Assembly: GCA_963680875.1 (NCBI GenBank)
Contig: OY804590.1
Location: 19,902,640 to 19,966,639 of the forward strand
Length of the DNA stretch: 64,000 bases
Origin: Bathymodiolus brooksi
Taxonomy: Eukaryota; Mollusca; Bivalvia; Mytilida; Modiolidae
Direction of reading: 5' to 3'
The position numbers and the translations under genes were made by a program. Of the stretch, positions 34,296 to 44,938 are shown in pieces; the stretch's first letter is position 1; each line of letters starts with the position of its first letter. A model generated the notes under the pieces. The model saw only the letters and a program-made list of their open reading frames with translations, was not told the DNA's origin and ran no database searches.

Positions 34296-34723
34296 TTCTT
34301 ATTCATGACTGTCTTATTACCGGGTTTGTAACTAGATTAACACGACGGTTGTCACTTCTGGAGCAGGAACTGCTTACCCTTCCGGAGAACCTAAGTTTAC
34401 CCCCGGTTTATAGTTGGGTTCATGTTTCTCGATCTTTTGTTTTATGTGTATGGTTTGTAGATCGTTGTTTGTCATTTTTCTTTTAGTAATTGTTTTGTCT
34501 GTCCTTCGGATTTACGGATTCTGATTACCCCTTTGATATCTTCAAACTCTTTGAAAAAAATCAACAATTTGCATTGGCTTTCAAATAATTTGACTTTGAG
34601 CGTACCTGATGAAAGTTATTCCAGACACGTGTCGTGTTCACTAAATTTGATATCGATATACGTTTTGAACATACTGAAAACTTCCTGTGACGTGACTAAT
34701 ATGTCGCATTGTTAACCGAATAC
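34296..34723 (+). mobile_element. 3' tail of the reverse-transcriptase element, copy 1
   Basis: Contains the whole untranslated tail ('CGGGTTTGTAACTAGATTAA' to 'ACGGATTCTGATTACCCC') and then a single copy of the sequence expanded at 23182 (CCTGATGAAAGTTATTCCAG, 34609-34628, followed by ACACGTGTCGTG). Confidence 0.7.
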
Positions 34724-34727
34724 TTAA

Positions 34728-35619
34728 AGGGATATTGTCTACTAAAATCGTAATTTTTTCATACCCAGAATTAATGTCGTTTTCCGTACTGACCTTTATA
34801 AAATGAAGATTAACACCGAGTTATGCTGCAAAAGATACGATTTTTTGACAAAAAAGGCCCAAAACTATCGTTATCAGAATCATTGTCCTGGATGACAATA
34901 TTCAAATATATTCATATGGTCTTCTATGTGAGCCCGTCTTGAGCATGCGCACTGTTTAGAAACAATAAACAACATGTGGTTCTTGGGCAAAAAGAAAGTG
35001 TCAACGCGTGCAAGAAAGCGGACTTTGACGGATTCAGAGAGAAAGATGAATAGAATTGAAGTATCTTCCAAATGGAACAAATGCAGGATATATGTAGGGG
35101 ATCAGTTGGACCGTTGGAACGAACTCAAAGAAGTGCTACGCGTCCAAACTCGCGCTGAATTTGCAAATATTTTGTTTGATAGGTAAGCCTAACATGTTTT
35201 TTCCTTCTTTTCTCAATCGTTTTTCATATTTTATGAATTTATGATGATGCTTATGATCATTTTCGGTAGATATTATTCAATATATGTAATCTTGCACCTG
35301 GCAACAGCAAATTATTGTCAATGAATAGCATAAAACAGCCGTATTTGCGAGGTAAACAAATACGAATTTTAACATCCATGCTGCAGCATCCGGGCTACTG
35401 GCATAAAAATAGATAAAAATAGATTTGACCTCGCTCAGGTCAGTGAATAATTAATTAGCTTCCAGTAACGATGGTCAGCTTTTTTATATCGAAAAAACAA
35501 CGTTTCGTAGCGTATTCGCCAATAATTCGGTGTTTAATCTTCATTTTATGAAGGTCAGTACGGAAATCGACAATAATTTTGGGTATGAAAAAATTACGAT
35601 TGTGGTAGACAATATCCCG
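34728..35619 (+). mobile_element. TTAA-flanked MITE-like element 1 (short form of the 50774 element)
   Basis: Left end AGGGATATTGTCTAC (34728-34742) after TTAA (34724-34727); the right end is the inverse (GTAGACAATATCCC, ending 35618) before TTAA (35620-35623). TIRs extend about 110 bp (TTTTTCATACCCA, TCCGTACTGACC). The left 630 bp, including exon 1, and the right 240 bp match the ends of the 6.9-kb element at 50774-57660, so this is an internally deleted derivative. Confidence 0.85.
34974..35182 (+). CDS. Open exon 1 of the TTAA-element plus-strand gene
   Basis: An uninterrupted exon of 69 codons plus two bases from ATG to a GATAG/GTAAGC donor. Residues 1-30 are Lys/Arg-rich (KKKVSTRARKRTLTDSERK); residues 35-70 read SKWNKCRIYVGDQLDRWNEL, then KEVL, then a QTRAEFANILFDR end. 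Similar 'ERW..LK...G.KT.AE.A..LL' modules occur at the N-terminus of transposon-linked zinc-finger-type proteins; DNA binding is an inference. The same exon in the full-length copies at 51021 and 57898 is frameshifted, so this MITE-like copy keeps the better exon. Exons 2-4 are absent here, so no complete protein can be made. Confidence 0.55.
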
Positions 35620-35623
35620 TTAA

Positions 35624-36087
35624 GCATCGTCGGTAACCCACGGTTGATTCCGATACGTTCCACTCTTTCCATCACCCGTGGGTCATATCGCTTGTAAACA
35701 TTCGTTTTCATGAATATTCAAAGTTTCGAATTAACCAATCAAAATCACGTTTATGAAAGTGAAACTCTTTGGTATCGGAGGTAAAAATCGTTCTGTCAGT
35801 AATGGATGCGCCCATGAAAATGTGTGGATGAAGTGTAGTGCTGTATAGAAACAATGAGTCAACTTGTAAAAGTCCCTCAATTCTTTCACTCCAAATTTTT
35901 GCAACAGGTCCGACATTTTTAACTTTTAACCAAACTCATTATGAAAGGAACGATTTGATTGGTTGAAGTTTATAATACGAAGACTTATGAATTATTCATG
36001 AGTACGAATGTTTACAAGCGATTTGACCCACGAGTGATGGAGAGCGATGAACGTATCGGAATCAACGTGGGTTACCGACGATGCCCT
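35624..36087. mobile_element. TTAA-flanked MITE 2, back to back with MITE 1
   Basis: TIRs of about 125 bp: left GCATCGTCGGTAACCCACG (35624 on), right the inverse ending in GATGCCCT (36087) before TTAA (36088-36091). Both arms also share 'TTGATTCCGATACGTTC', 'GTGGGTCA(A/T)ATCGCTTG' and 'TAAACATTCGT'. The left end seems to have lost its first three bases (right complement AGGGCATCG, left GCATCG), and the single TTAA at 35620-35623 is shared with MITE 1. The internal part is non-coding. Confidence 0.8.
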
Positions 36088-36091
36088 TTAA

Positions 36092-36670
36092 GCGGCTCGA
36101 GAAATTTGCCTCTCCTCTCAACCGGTATTTTTCGCAAAATATATTTGTATATTATTACAGCATTCTTAAAGATTTTAAAGATCAGATTTCCTTTGTTATT
36201 GTTCTACCTTTCACTATATGACATAAAAGAATGTGTAATATGTAATGGCATTGATATTAGAAAATATTTAAAAAAATTGTCGAAATTATTTTGTAATTGG
36301 TTGGGTTTTTTTCATTTCTTTTATGTGTCAATTACATAATCGGTTATTAAATACGTGTATCTATTTAATGCTAAATCATTCGAAAGTCAATATTTTTAAA
36401 ACATCAAATTTCATTTTTATTGTTTTATCTTTCACGATATACATAAAAGAATGTGTAAAATGTAATGACATTGATATTAGAAATATTTTCCTTTCTATTG
36501 TGGTTAGTATGATTTGAATATAAAGAATGCTTCAAATGTATTTATGACTATAAATGTGTTCACGTACCTGTTATATATATATATATGTATATGTATACGT
36601 CTGAAAATTAAACCAAACAGTGTTAGAATTAGATTTTAGAGCTGTCAAATTTTTGTTCTTCCCTCGACGG
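36092..36670. other. Non-coding; internal tandem duplication and TA microsatellite
   Basis: Two diverged copies of a segment of about 240 bp ('CATAAAAGAATGTGTAA.ATG', 'TGTAATG.CATTGATATTAG' about 36220-36270 and 36440-36485), then a TATATATATATATG run at 36573-36588. No gene. Confidence 0.55.
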
Positions 36671-36745
36671 GATTTGAACCCACACCATTGATACACTGCA
36701 GCACCATTCGCCTAGCCTTACGTCCAGCGCCCTTGCGGTTATGCT
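36660..36745 (-). mobile_element. tRNA-like head (possible SINE head)
   Basis: On the minus strand GGTTCAAATCCCGTCGAGGG carries a good B box. About 40 bp upstream a weak A box, TAGGCGAATGG, is present. It does not fold into a convincing tRNA by eye and no anticodon arm is evident, so a tRNA-derived SINE head is the better call. Confidence 0.35.
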
Positions 36746-36789
36746 AATCATTTGATGCATATTCCTTTATGAAGGAATCCCGCTCCGGC

Positions 36790-36908
36790 GAGGTGTACTC
36801 GATACAAAATTATGTGATAAAGTTTGTCAGTGACTTGTGACAGGTCGGCAGTTTTCTCCGGGTACTCCGGTTTCCTCCACCAATAAAACTAACTGCCACG
36901 AGATAGCT
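36790..36908 (+). mobile_element. Truncated SINE body (segmental copy 1)
   Basis: 'GCGAGGTGTACTCGATACAA', 'GTGATAAAGTTTGTCAGTGA' and 'CCGGGTACTCCGG' match the SINE body. It stops at GAGATAGCT without the GTTAAACACC tail, unlike its partner at 42505. Confidence 0.7.
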
Positions 36909-37477
36909 CACTATTTTCTATGGGTGTTTTATAATCGAGCGTGGTAGATCTAAGAACACTCCGTTAAGGGTCGCGTCAAGGGTCACCATAAATGCATTAT
37001 AACTGACTAACACCCGAAATTAACGAAAGCAAATCTCGTGCGGAAAATGTTGTATAATTTGAGGGAAAACATCCAACGGACTTTTCAAATATGTAGCCAA
37101 TTTCCTATGGTTACTGATGGATGCTGATAGTGTCTCATATTGCCATATCTGCAAGAAACCTCATGAATTTATCGAGCAGAAATCGTGAATGATTATTGCC
37201 AAAATCGTGGAAAGCATAGATATTTTGTCCTGCTTCCAGTCATCTGCAAAGTATGCTGTTTGCCTCATGTCATGAAGGACACTATTGAAACTAAACACAT
37301 GACTGGTTTGGTAGACAAAGCCATTTCCAAATTTAATCAAAATGAACTTTGCCGATATGAGAAACTTTTCCAACACAGTTTATTCTGTCACTATACCCTC
37401 CTATCTGAAATAGAAATTAAAAATGGTCTTCGTTTGGGCAACAGTATTTAGACAAGTATGTTAGAGTTAACTTTATT
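36909..37477 (+). other. Unique stretch with an 89-codon ORF of unknown nature
   Basis: The plus-strand ORF 37185-37451 contains KHRYFVLLPVICKVCCLPHV and ends NGLRLGNSI. Just upstream another frame reads SYCHICKKPHEFIEQKS followed by a stop. The CxxC-type signature recalls zinc knuckles near polymerase or nuclease domains of mobile DNA, but too little is left to assign it. No TIRs found. Confidence 0.3.
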
Positions 37478-37549
37478 AAACCCACATGCATCTATTATTC
37501 ATGACTGCTTCAAACTCTTTAACTTGAAGTGGTTTAATTAGAATTAAAA

Positions 37550-38985
37550 AACTCGATGTCCTTAGCAATATTGTTTTTGTGTGTAAATCACATTACGTAG
37601 ACTGCTTGATAAAGGAATTAGGTATTGACAATTTACTTGGCAACCCTACATATACCCCGACGACACTTACGACAGAGGAAATCCTGGACAATCATAGGTC
37701 TGTTTTATGTATCTTTGAAATTTCAACCAAAGATGAATAATTGGATCTACCGTCACTCTACTGGATTCCTAAATTACACAAGTGTCCTTACAAACAGTGT
37801 TATATTGCTGGGTCTGCCAAATGCTCCACGAAACCTTTTTCCAAATTATTATCATGTATTCTATCGGTGGTCAAAGCTGGGCTTCATAGTTGCTGTGACA
37901 CTAGCTACTCGAGCGGTGGTGTAAATCAGATGTGTATTCTGAAGATCTGTCGGAGTACATACAATCTAAGTCCCTCCCATCCTGCAATAGCATTAAAACA
38001 TATGACTTCTTTACCCTCTACACAACTATTCCCCACTCTTAGCTGAAAGTCAGATTAAGGGAGTTGGTCCAACTGTGATGCATTAAAAAAGAATGGCCAA
38101 CGTAGATACAAATAGCTTGTGCTAAGAAGGAACATATCTTATTTTGTAAAAATAAAACAAAAAAAAAACCCACTCTAATTCTACCAAAGTGTTCTCTGAA
38201 ACTGATATCATCAACATCCGGGGGTTTTTGAATGACAAAATATTTGCTATGTTTGTTGGACGTATTTTTCAACAAAAAGTCGGCATACATATGGGTACAA
38301 ACTGTGCTCCTCTTCTAGCATATTTGTTCCTTTATTCGTATGAGGAAGACTTCATACAGGGGCTTCTCCAGAAAAACGAAAAGAAGCTTGCCCGATCCTT
38401 TAATTTTCCGTTCTGTTCTATAGGTGATGCCCTTTACTAAATAATTCTAGGTTTGGTGATTTCGTTGATCGCATCTATCCCATTGAGCTTGAAATAAGGA
38501 TACCACAGATACAGATAGGTCTGCTTCATACCTTGACCTACACATCGTAATTGACAGTGATGGGCGGTTAAGAACGACTCATTACGACAAAAGAGATCAT
38601 TTCAATTTTCCCATTGTGAACGTTCCATTTAAATGTAACAACATTCCAGCAGCACCTTCATATGAGTATATATCTCTCAGTCTTGTTGACTGATTTTGTC
38701 TGTTTATATACTTATGAGTTTTGACTTTCCCTTTGTAAGATTGTTCGGAGTTCGGTAGTTTTGTTATTACCCTTATGATACGATATTCCAGAGCTTGTGG
38801 TTCCTAGCAGGATTTCCTTAATGTAGGGTTGCTGCTTACGAGGAAGCTACTGAACCAAGGGTTCCTATTGGCTAAGTTGAAGTCATCACATCAGAAGTTT
38901 TGCGGTCGTCACCATGACTTGGTTGACCGTTATGGAATATCTGTATCACAAATGACCACGGATATGTTCCACTTATCGAAATACT
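37550..38985 (+). pseudogene. YIDD reverse-transcriptase element ORF, copy 2, broken
   Basis: Same order as copy 1: DLPSLYWIPKLHKCPYKQCY (about 37742), a frame-shifted FSTLYTTI, RIFQQKVGIHMGTNCAP (about 38264), then PFCSIGDALY where the catalytic Y-I-D-D should be (about 38413), so the active site is mutated. The C-terminal half is split by the insert at 38692. The last block ([27 protein letters not shown]) is readable at 38835-38980. The TAG after the TTIPHS-equivalent and the ALY-TAA lesion are shared with copy 1. Confidence 0.75.
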
Positions 38986-39410
38986 TCCCGGTCCTTTTCT
39001 TATTCATGACTTATTACCGGGTTTTGTAACTAGATTAACACGACGGTTGTCACTTGTAGAGCAAGAACTTGCTATCCTTCCGGAGCACCTAAGTTTACCC
39101 TCGGTATACAGTGGGGTTCGTGTTTCTCGATATTTAGTCTTATGTGTATGGTTTGTAGATCGTTGTTTGCCATTTTTATTTTGTGTTGTCTGTCCTTCGG
39201 ATTTACGGATTCTCATTACCCGATCTTCAGACTTTTCTTTGAAAACAATCAACAATTTGGCTTTCAAATATTTTGACTTTGAGTGTACCTGATGAAGGTT
39301 ATTCCAGAAACGTGTCGAGCTCACTAGATATATATATATACGTTTTGGACATACTGAAAATTCCTGTCACTTAACTAATATGTCGCGTGATTAACTGCAT
39401 ATTCTATATA
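38986..39410 (+). mobile_element. 3' tail of the reverse-transcriptase element, copy 2
   Basis: Complete tail (39018-39225) followed by GAGTGTACCTGATGAAGGTT, ATTCCAGAAACGTGTCG (about 39281-39318). This is the best single-copy version of the CTGATGA...GAAAC motif. Confidence 0.7.
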
Positions 39411-40640
39411 ATAACTTATATAAAACAAACTGATTTATTTCAGCATTTTTTAAGATCAGATTTCATTTTACAAAATCAGATTTCGTTTGTTACTGATATG
39501 AAATGAAAGAATGCATACAATGTAATCACGCCGGGTATTCGGATACTTGGAACCGGATCGAACACTAAGAACCGGGTCAGACAAGTGACAACAACGTTTT
39601 CGGGTGAGTATGCTATTTTTATCCTCAGCGACCGTCAGCGATATTAACAACAGAAATAAATTGACACATCGTCTTTGCTATTAATGTACTAGGTTTATGC
39701 CAAGGTTTGAGTATTATAAGTGGATAATAAATCGACAAGAACGTTTTAATATCGGAAGTTTCAGAAAAAATATGTGAATCTTTAACTTTAGACGCTCATA
39801 TCTACTCACGGAGAGTGAGTTCCATGATTGTTTTGATCGATATACCTCCCATAATCTATACCAAACTATTTATTAAAAAATAGGCTTTTGACTTGCGGTT
39901 TCTAACGCAACATCTATCTTTTAATAACAACGGGTGCATGAAATCGGATAGAAAGGACCGCGGGTAACCTTAAGTGAAAGATACTAAGAACGCGGGTGTC
40001 GGACACTAAGAACAAATCGCATGCAAGGGCAGGTCGGGGCTTTAAGCCGTGGATGGCCAACATAGGATTATAATCCGGCGGTTGTCAGGAGAGACTGGTA
40101 AATCTAAGTCGTTCCCTTATGAAATTTATTCAATAAGATGCCTGTTTTAAGGATGTTTAGATATGGGAAAATGTCCTTATTTATTTGAGATGGCTTGAAT
40201 TTATCGCCGTTTTACCACAGGTCAGTCACCTTATTTCAAATATTTTAAAATATAGGCGTAAAGTGACTAACCGTGGTAAAACGGATATTCTCTCAAAGCC
40301 TTTAAAACGTCGTATTAGAATGGGTTATACATGTATGATATATGAAACAAAATTGAAGGGGACATGAGAATCATGAATAATTAGCTGTTAAACATATGGG
40401 GTTTAATCCCCCAACTTCTGTACAATACGCTCGTTCCTAGGGAATTACTCTACACTCAAAACAGTTCTTTATTGTATATTCTTTGATGCCCAAAACCTAC
40501 AAATGTAAGACTTAAAAAAATAACAAAGCAGTACTATCATTAAAAAAATCAAAGTAAATTTTGTTGTTCACTATTTACTCCACACCTCCGCTTGTGATAG
40601 TGCAATATTATAACCTATCTTTTCCCTTTTTCAAACAGAA

Positions 40641-40901
40641 ATGTCAGATGAACCCATCGATGATATTGAACTGGAGGAGGCGGAGCCAGTTGACGGGTCC
40701 TTTTTGGACGTATCTCTTGTAGAAGAGGTGAACTCAAATTCACAAGAGAACTACTGCTGCGGTGTTTGTAATAAGGTTTCAGACGTAAAGCCCATTTGGT
40801 ACGGCACAGTTCACCTTAGATTTCAACGGATCAAAAAAACCTCTCTCCGATGTTCCATCCCAAACCTGTCCAAAGTTGCGGATCCCGGACATTTTCCATG
40901 A
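40641..40901 (+). CDS. Small acidic ORF with a CCxxC motif inside the 2.73-kb transposon
   Basis: Opens two bases after a splice-acceptor-like TTTTTCAAACAG with ATG at 40641. Residues 1-35 are strongly acidic (MSDEPIDDIELEEAEPVDGS); residues 38-52 read YCCGVCNKVSDVKPIWYG, which could ligate zinc. The last 30 residues overlap, antisense, the end of the minus-strand ORF and are probably not real coding; the true exon may end before 40800. Function unknown. It resembles a 5' exon of an element-encoded protein. Confidence 0.35.
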   Translation: MSDEPIDDIELEEAEPVDGSFLDVSLVEEVNSNSQENYCCGVCNKVSDVKPIWYGTVHLRFQRIKKTSLRCSIPNLSKVADPGHFP

Positions 40902-41562
40902 AATAACCGATATCCAATTTGCCAAAACTTAACGGTTTCGTGTCCATATCTCATATGTGTGGTTGAATCGCACGAAAACCATTCAACAATATATAAGAAG
41001 AGAAGGTAGCATATGTTATGTAACGGAAATGTTCCGGATGCTAATAGTCCCATAAATTTTAAGAATGATTCTTTTTGTCCAACATCTTCAAGAGATTTCA
41101 GTACCTTAAGCAACAAATCAATCATGTCATTGCTCTCAATAGATTCTGAATCGCATTGGGTATTTCGTTCCCTGAAGGACGACATACTTCCATTTGAATT
41201 TCATCGTTCTCAAAGTCATTTCCTTCATTTTGGTTACTTTTCGGAGTTTGAAAAAGATTCTTACAAAAGTTCTCCTTTACTGGAGTATTCAGCTTCTTTT
41301 TGTTGGATTCCTTATCAAGTATGTAAGTTAAGCCATCATTAATGGTAATGCATTTGCCATATTTGATTAAATTAGATGGTACTACTCCTTCGTGTATTTT
41401 TGTTTGATATCTTTGTATTCCTGTGTTTTCGTCTAATACCACTTGCCGATATTTTAATGTTTCTTCTCCGTGTGACAGTTTACAATGTTCAATAATATTC
41501 TGCAAGGGACTTTCTTTTATTCCACAATAATAACACTTGTACATGTTTTCTGCGTACTTCAA
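40823..41562 (-). pseudogene. Transposon-encoded C2H2 / 'FPxxNIxYLLF...MRY...KFW' protein, frameshifted
   Basis: Minus strand from ATG at 41562: residues 10-31 form a classic C2H2 spacing (C-x2-C-x12-H-x4-H, YKCYYCGIKESPLQNIIEHC). A basic linker follows, with LTYILDKESNKKKLNTPVK. After a frame change in the 41122-41185 overlap, the other frame reads DLLLKVLKSLEDVGQKESFL, FPLHNICYLLFLYIVEWFS, MRYGHETVKFWQIGYRLFHG. This second block is the recognisable core of a recurrent transposon-linked animal protein family of unknown activity. The frame ends at 40823, shortly after HGK, where a longer protein would be expected, so the copy is truncated as well. Confidence 0.55.
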
Positions 41563-42504
41563 CTTGTTGATAGGTGAGAAGCGGCATGCCTGAAAAAAAT
41601 ATATTTGGATAGCTAGTCCAACTTTGTTTTATGAGTTGTGTCATTTTTATAATATATATAGAGAGTTTATTTTCTGTAAGATTTATTACGTTGTTAGTCT
41701 ATTCAGCCTGCTACGTTGCTTTTTTTAAACAAAACTTACAATTTCAATGTTATAATTAATGAATGTAATCCGCGTTCTTAGTATCCACGGACACACAAGA
41801 TCCCGCGTTCCATTGTATCATAACCCGCGGTCCTTTGTGTCCGATTTCATGCACCCGTTGTTATAAAAAGATAGATGTTGCGCTAGATACCGCTAGACAA
41901 AAGCCTATTTTTTAATGAATAGTCTAGTATAGATTATGGGAGGTATATCGACCAAAACAATCATGGAACTCGCTCTCCGTGAGTAGATATAAGCGACTAA
42001 AGTTAAAGATTCACATATTTTTTCTGAAACTTTCGATATTAAAACGTTCTTGTCGATTTATTATCCACTTATAATACTCAAAACTTGGCATAAACCTAGT
42101 ACGTTAATAACAAAGACGATGTGTCAATTTATTTTTGTTGTTAATATCGCTGACGGTCGCTGAGGATAAAAATAGCATACTCACCCGAAAACGTTGTTGT
42201 CACTTGTCTGACCGGTTCTTAGTGTTCGACCCGGTTCCAAGTGTCCGAATACCCGGCGTGGTAATGACGTTGATATTAGAAATATTTTCCTTTCTATTGT
42301 GGTTAGTATGATTTGAATATAAAGAATGCTTCAAATGTATTTATGACCATAAATGTGTACACGTACCTGTTATCTCTATATATATATATCATTTAATACT
42401 GTAAGGTAAGTCTTTTTCATTAATTATCTGACGGTGTGGTAATGATTTGACTATAGTGCATATTCCACCGGAAAGGGGGGGGGTACTTCCTATATAAAGA
42501 AATC

Positions 42505-42665
42505 CCCCTCAGGCGAGGTGTACTCGATACAAAATTATGTGATAAAGTTAGTCAGTGACTTGTGACAGGTCGGCAGTTTTCTCCAGGTACTCCGGTTTTC
42601 TCCACCAATAGAACTGACTGGCCACAAGATAGCTGAAATATTGTTGAAAGTGGCGTTAAACATCC
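42505..42665 (+). mobile_element. SINE body and tail (segmental copy 2)
   Basis: 'GGCGAGGTGTACTCGATACA' to 'AAAGTGGCGTTAAACATCC'. It keeps the tail that its partner at 36790 has lost. Confidence 0.75.
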
Positions 42666-42954
42666 TAACCCACTTCCTACATAAATATATAACTTTGATT
42701 GACACTGAGGAAGGTCATTTGTTGATCGAAAATTTTGTCAATATATTTTTTGTAACATCTTTATCGGTATCGTTGCACAATCTTCTAGACTTCTATAATT
42801 TATTTTGTTTGTGCTGCATCGTCATGTCTCGACGATCCGTTACTCATTAAGTTCTCTTGTTGGTAGATTCCCTTAGACTTTATATATATATATTATGCAG
42901 ACGTGCCTCTGTAATAGACGACATTTTCAACTTCAAATATAAGACTGGGTGTCA

Positions 42955-43125
42955 TATTTACCACTTCAACGTGAGGAGATTTTTATGTATATGTTTTGTA
43001 GATCGTTGTTTGTACTTTTGTACTTTTTCTTTTGGCCATTGTGTTGTCTGTTCTTCTTCGATATACAGATTCTGATTACCCTTTTGATATCTTCGAACTC
43101 TTCTTATTCTATGATATATCAATAT
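42955..43125 (+). mobile_element. Tail fragment of the reverse-transcriptase element
   Basis: 'TTTTGTAGATCGTTGTTTGT', 'TTTTGGCCATTGTGTTGTCT' and 'CAGATTCTGATTACCC' match the end of the element tail. The rest is missing. Confidence 0.65.
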
Positions 43126-44691
43126 GTCGTATTTCAACAAGCTCATGCAACTTCTTCTAAGCCAAAACAAATTCTTCTATAATTATATTGTAATTTAACA
43201 TGGAAAGGTGTAACATTTATATATGTGTGTGTTTATTTTTTTTTATATAAGTCTAATATATGATTGGGTATACTTTTTCGTACTGTAATCCTAATATGAA
43301 TGGGGGTGGAGTTTTTTTCTTCTCTAACTCCAGCGGCACCACGGTAGATTTAATTTGTATCATTAATTGATATATTGACTTAATGCTTGAATTTCATGTA
43401 ATGCAGTGTCCTGGTCCAAATCGAATAACAAAATGTTTCTGAGGAATTTTAATTTAATTCTTTATTTATTTTATGAGTATATCATACAGCCAGAGGCTAC
43501 TAGTAACTCTCCAAAATGTTTCTGGGGTTAATGTTTGATATGAAAATGCATTATTTAGTATAACTCAATGGGCCTCTACGTCACTCGTTTCCATTTGGAT
43601 GAATCATGTATGGTCGCTCATATCACTGCACACCAGTTAAAATTTAAGGGTTCGGAACCAGTGCAACCTACTAGCTAAGAATGTAGATCTTTGTTACTTG
43701 TAGACAATTGTTCTAATTATATCAAATTCACAATCCATAAATCACGTATAATGTGTCCGTCGTGGCTTTGATCATTATGAAAAGAAAGCTTAAACAGTGA
43801 TGAACAACAATTCAATCAGTATCAAAAATACCAACTATCACCTCTCACCTTAATCCACTGAAAACAAAACAGACCAGCAACATATGACGTTGAAAATCCA
43901 TGTCCAGGTCATGACTTGGGACAGGCACAATGGTGTGGCGGGGTTCAATGGGATTCCAATTCTAGATCTCCTCTCTTGATAGCTGGATCTTATAATAGTT
44001 GGATTTACATACATTTATTTTCTGGAATGAAGCTTGCCAATGGACCGCACTGATTTCTCGGTGATCAGCTAATCGCCCATCAAACCAGCAATCTGTTTCA
44101 AATATCCACGGGAGAACAAAAATTAATGATATTAATTCAATAAATTATGGGCAATAGTTATTTGTTCGGCCACTTCGTTTATGCTTTTTCCGATTTTCTA
44201 CCCAATTTTAATATTTTGGAAAGAAGAAAATATTCGTTCCTGATCAGTAATTGTCATCCTTTAATGTATTAGGTATATTGTAGACTTCTGAGGGAGGGAA
44301 TCGTTTTTCTGTAATACTCTTGTGGTATAAAAGTTATACACTTTACCAGACATTCAATCTGTTCCAAGAGAAGAATACCGAGACATCTTAGTGCATCCTG
44401 TGTCTTCGGACATTTACGTTAATTGTATGTAATGTCATAAAATTGAACACGAAGACATTTTAAATAGATAATGATCATCTATAACATTTTGTAGTAGTAC
44501 TTCTACAGAAATATCAGATTTACATAGGCAAATGGGAATAGTACATATAAAAATTATTGTTTCTGTGGCAACAAAAACTAGCAGCGCATTAGAAAGTTGA
44601 CGTTATCTGGCAAAGTGTCAAGATAACTTTGCATTTAGTTGAACCTGTCTGTCAAAAGTAACATTGTTTTTTGTGGGGGGGTGAGAAGGGG
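43126..44691. other. No gene recognised
   Basis: About 1.5 kb with only chance ORFs. I found no matching inverted ends, SINE or satellite here. Confidence 0.45.
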
Positions 44692-44938
44692 TTAAAGGGA
44701 AACTTCGCAAAAAAAATATTTTTTTATATGTTTTTCCTGGTGTATTAATATGGATGTTTATATGTATATTAGCGTTTTATTATGTTGGATAAGGGAATGA
44801 AATCGATTTTAAAATTCTGTCAACGATACATGGAAGTCGCCATTTTGATAGCATCTCAAAACCAAGTATCACGTGACGTCTAAATACCACCACGCCCCAA
44901 ACAAGCGTGACAAACCAGGGTCCTCATTCAGTGTCGAT

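Larger units (their letters stand above)
32876..36908 (+). repeat. Segmental duplication, copy 1 (with later MITE insertions)
   Basis: Starting at ACCCACATGCATCTATTATT and ending in a SINE body, the whole order recurs at 37478-42615: dead reverse-transcriptase element, its 3' end, then 'ATTACAGCATTCTTAAAGAT', 'GTAATGACATTGATATTAG', a TA-rich tract and a SINE. Copy 1 alone has about 1.37 kb of TTAA-flanked MITEs (34724-36091). Copy 2 alone has the 2.73-kb element at 39527-42260. It still shows the empty site of that element (GTAAT at 36462-36466). Confidence 0.8.
39527..42260. mobile_element. 2734-bp DNA transposon, about 490-bp TIRs, 5-bp target duplication
   Basis: Begins CACGCCGGGTATTCGGATAC at 39527 and ends with the inverse (GTATTCGGACAC variant) at 42260, flanked by GTAAT (39522-39526 and 42261-42265). 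The arms remain similar for about 490 bp (39527-40020 and 41770-42260), sharing 'AACAACGTTTTCGGGTGAGT', 'GACGGTCGCTGAGG' (inverse of 39629) and 'AACGTTCTTGTCGATTTATT'. The paralogous segment at 36462 shows the unoccupied GTAAT. A CAC start with a 5-bp duplication is compatible with Transib-like elements, but arms this long and no recognisable transposase leave the class open. Confidence 0.85.
37478..42615 (+). repeat. Segmental duplication, copy 2 (with later 2.73-kb transposon)
   Basis: Copy of 32876-36908. The reverse-transcriptase element at its left shares disabling mutations with copy 1. The right part (42261-42615) continues the match interrupted by the transposon at 39527-42260. An insertion of about 84 bp at 38692-38776 ('CTTATGAGTTTTGACTTTCC') is private to this copy. 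Confidence 0.8.

Noticed and set aside
36660..36745. Minus-strand tRNA gene
   Set aside because: A good B box, but no convincing cloverleaf or anticodon arm by eye. SINE heads with such boxes are common here.
37140..37230. DNA polymerase or endonuclease zinc motif (YCHICKKPHEF)
   Set aside because: Only a dozen residues before a stop, and the following frame does not continue any family I can name.
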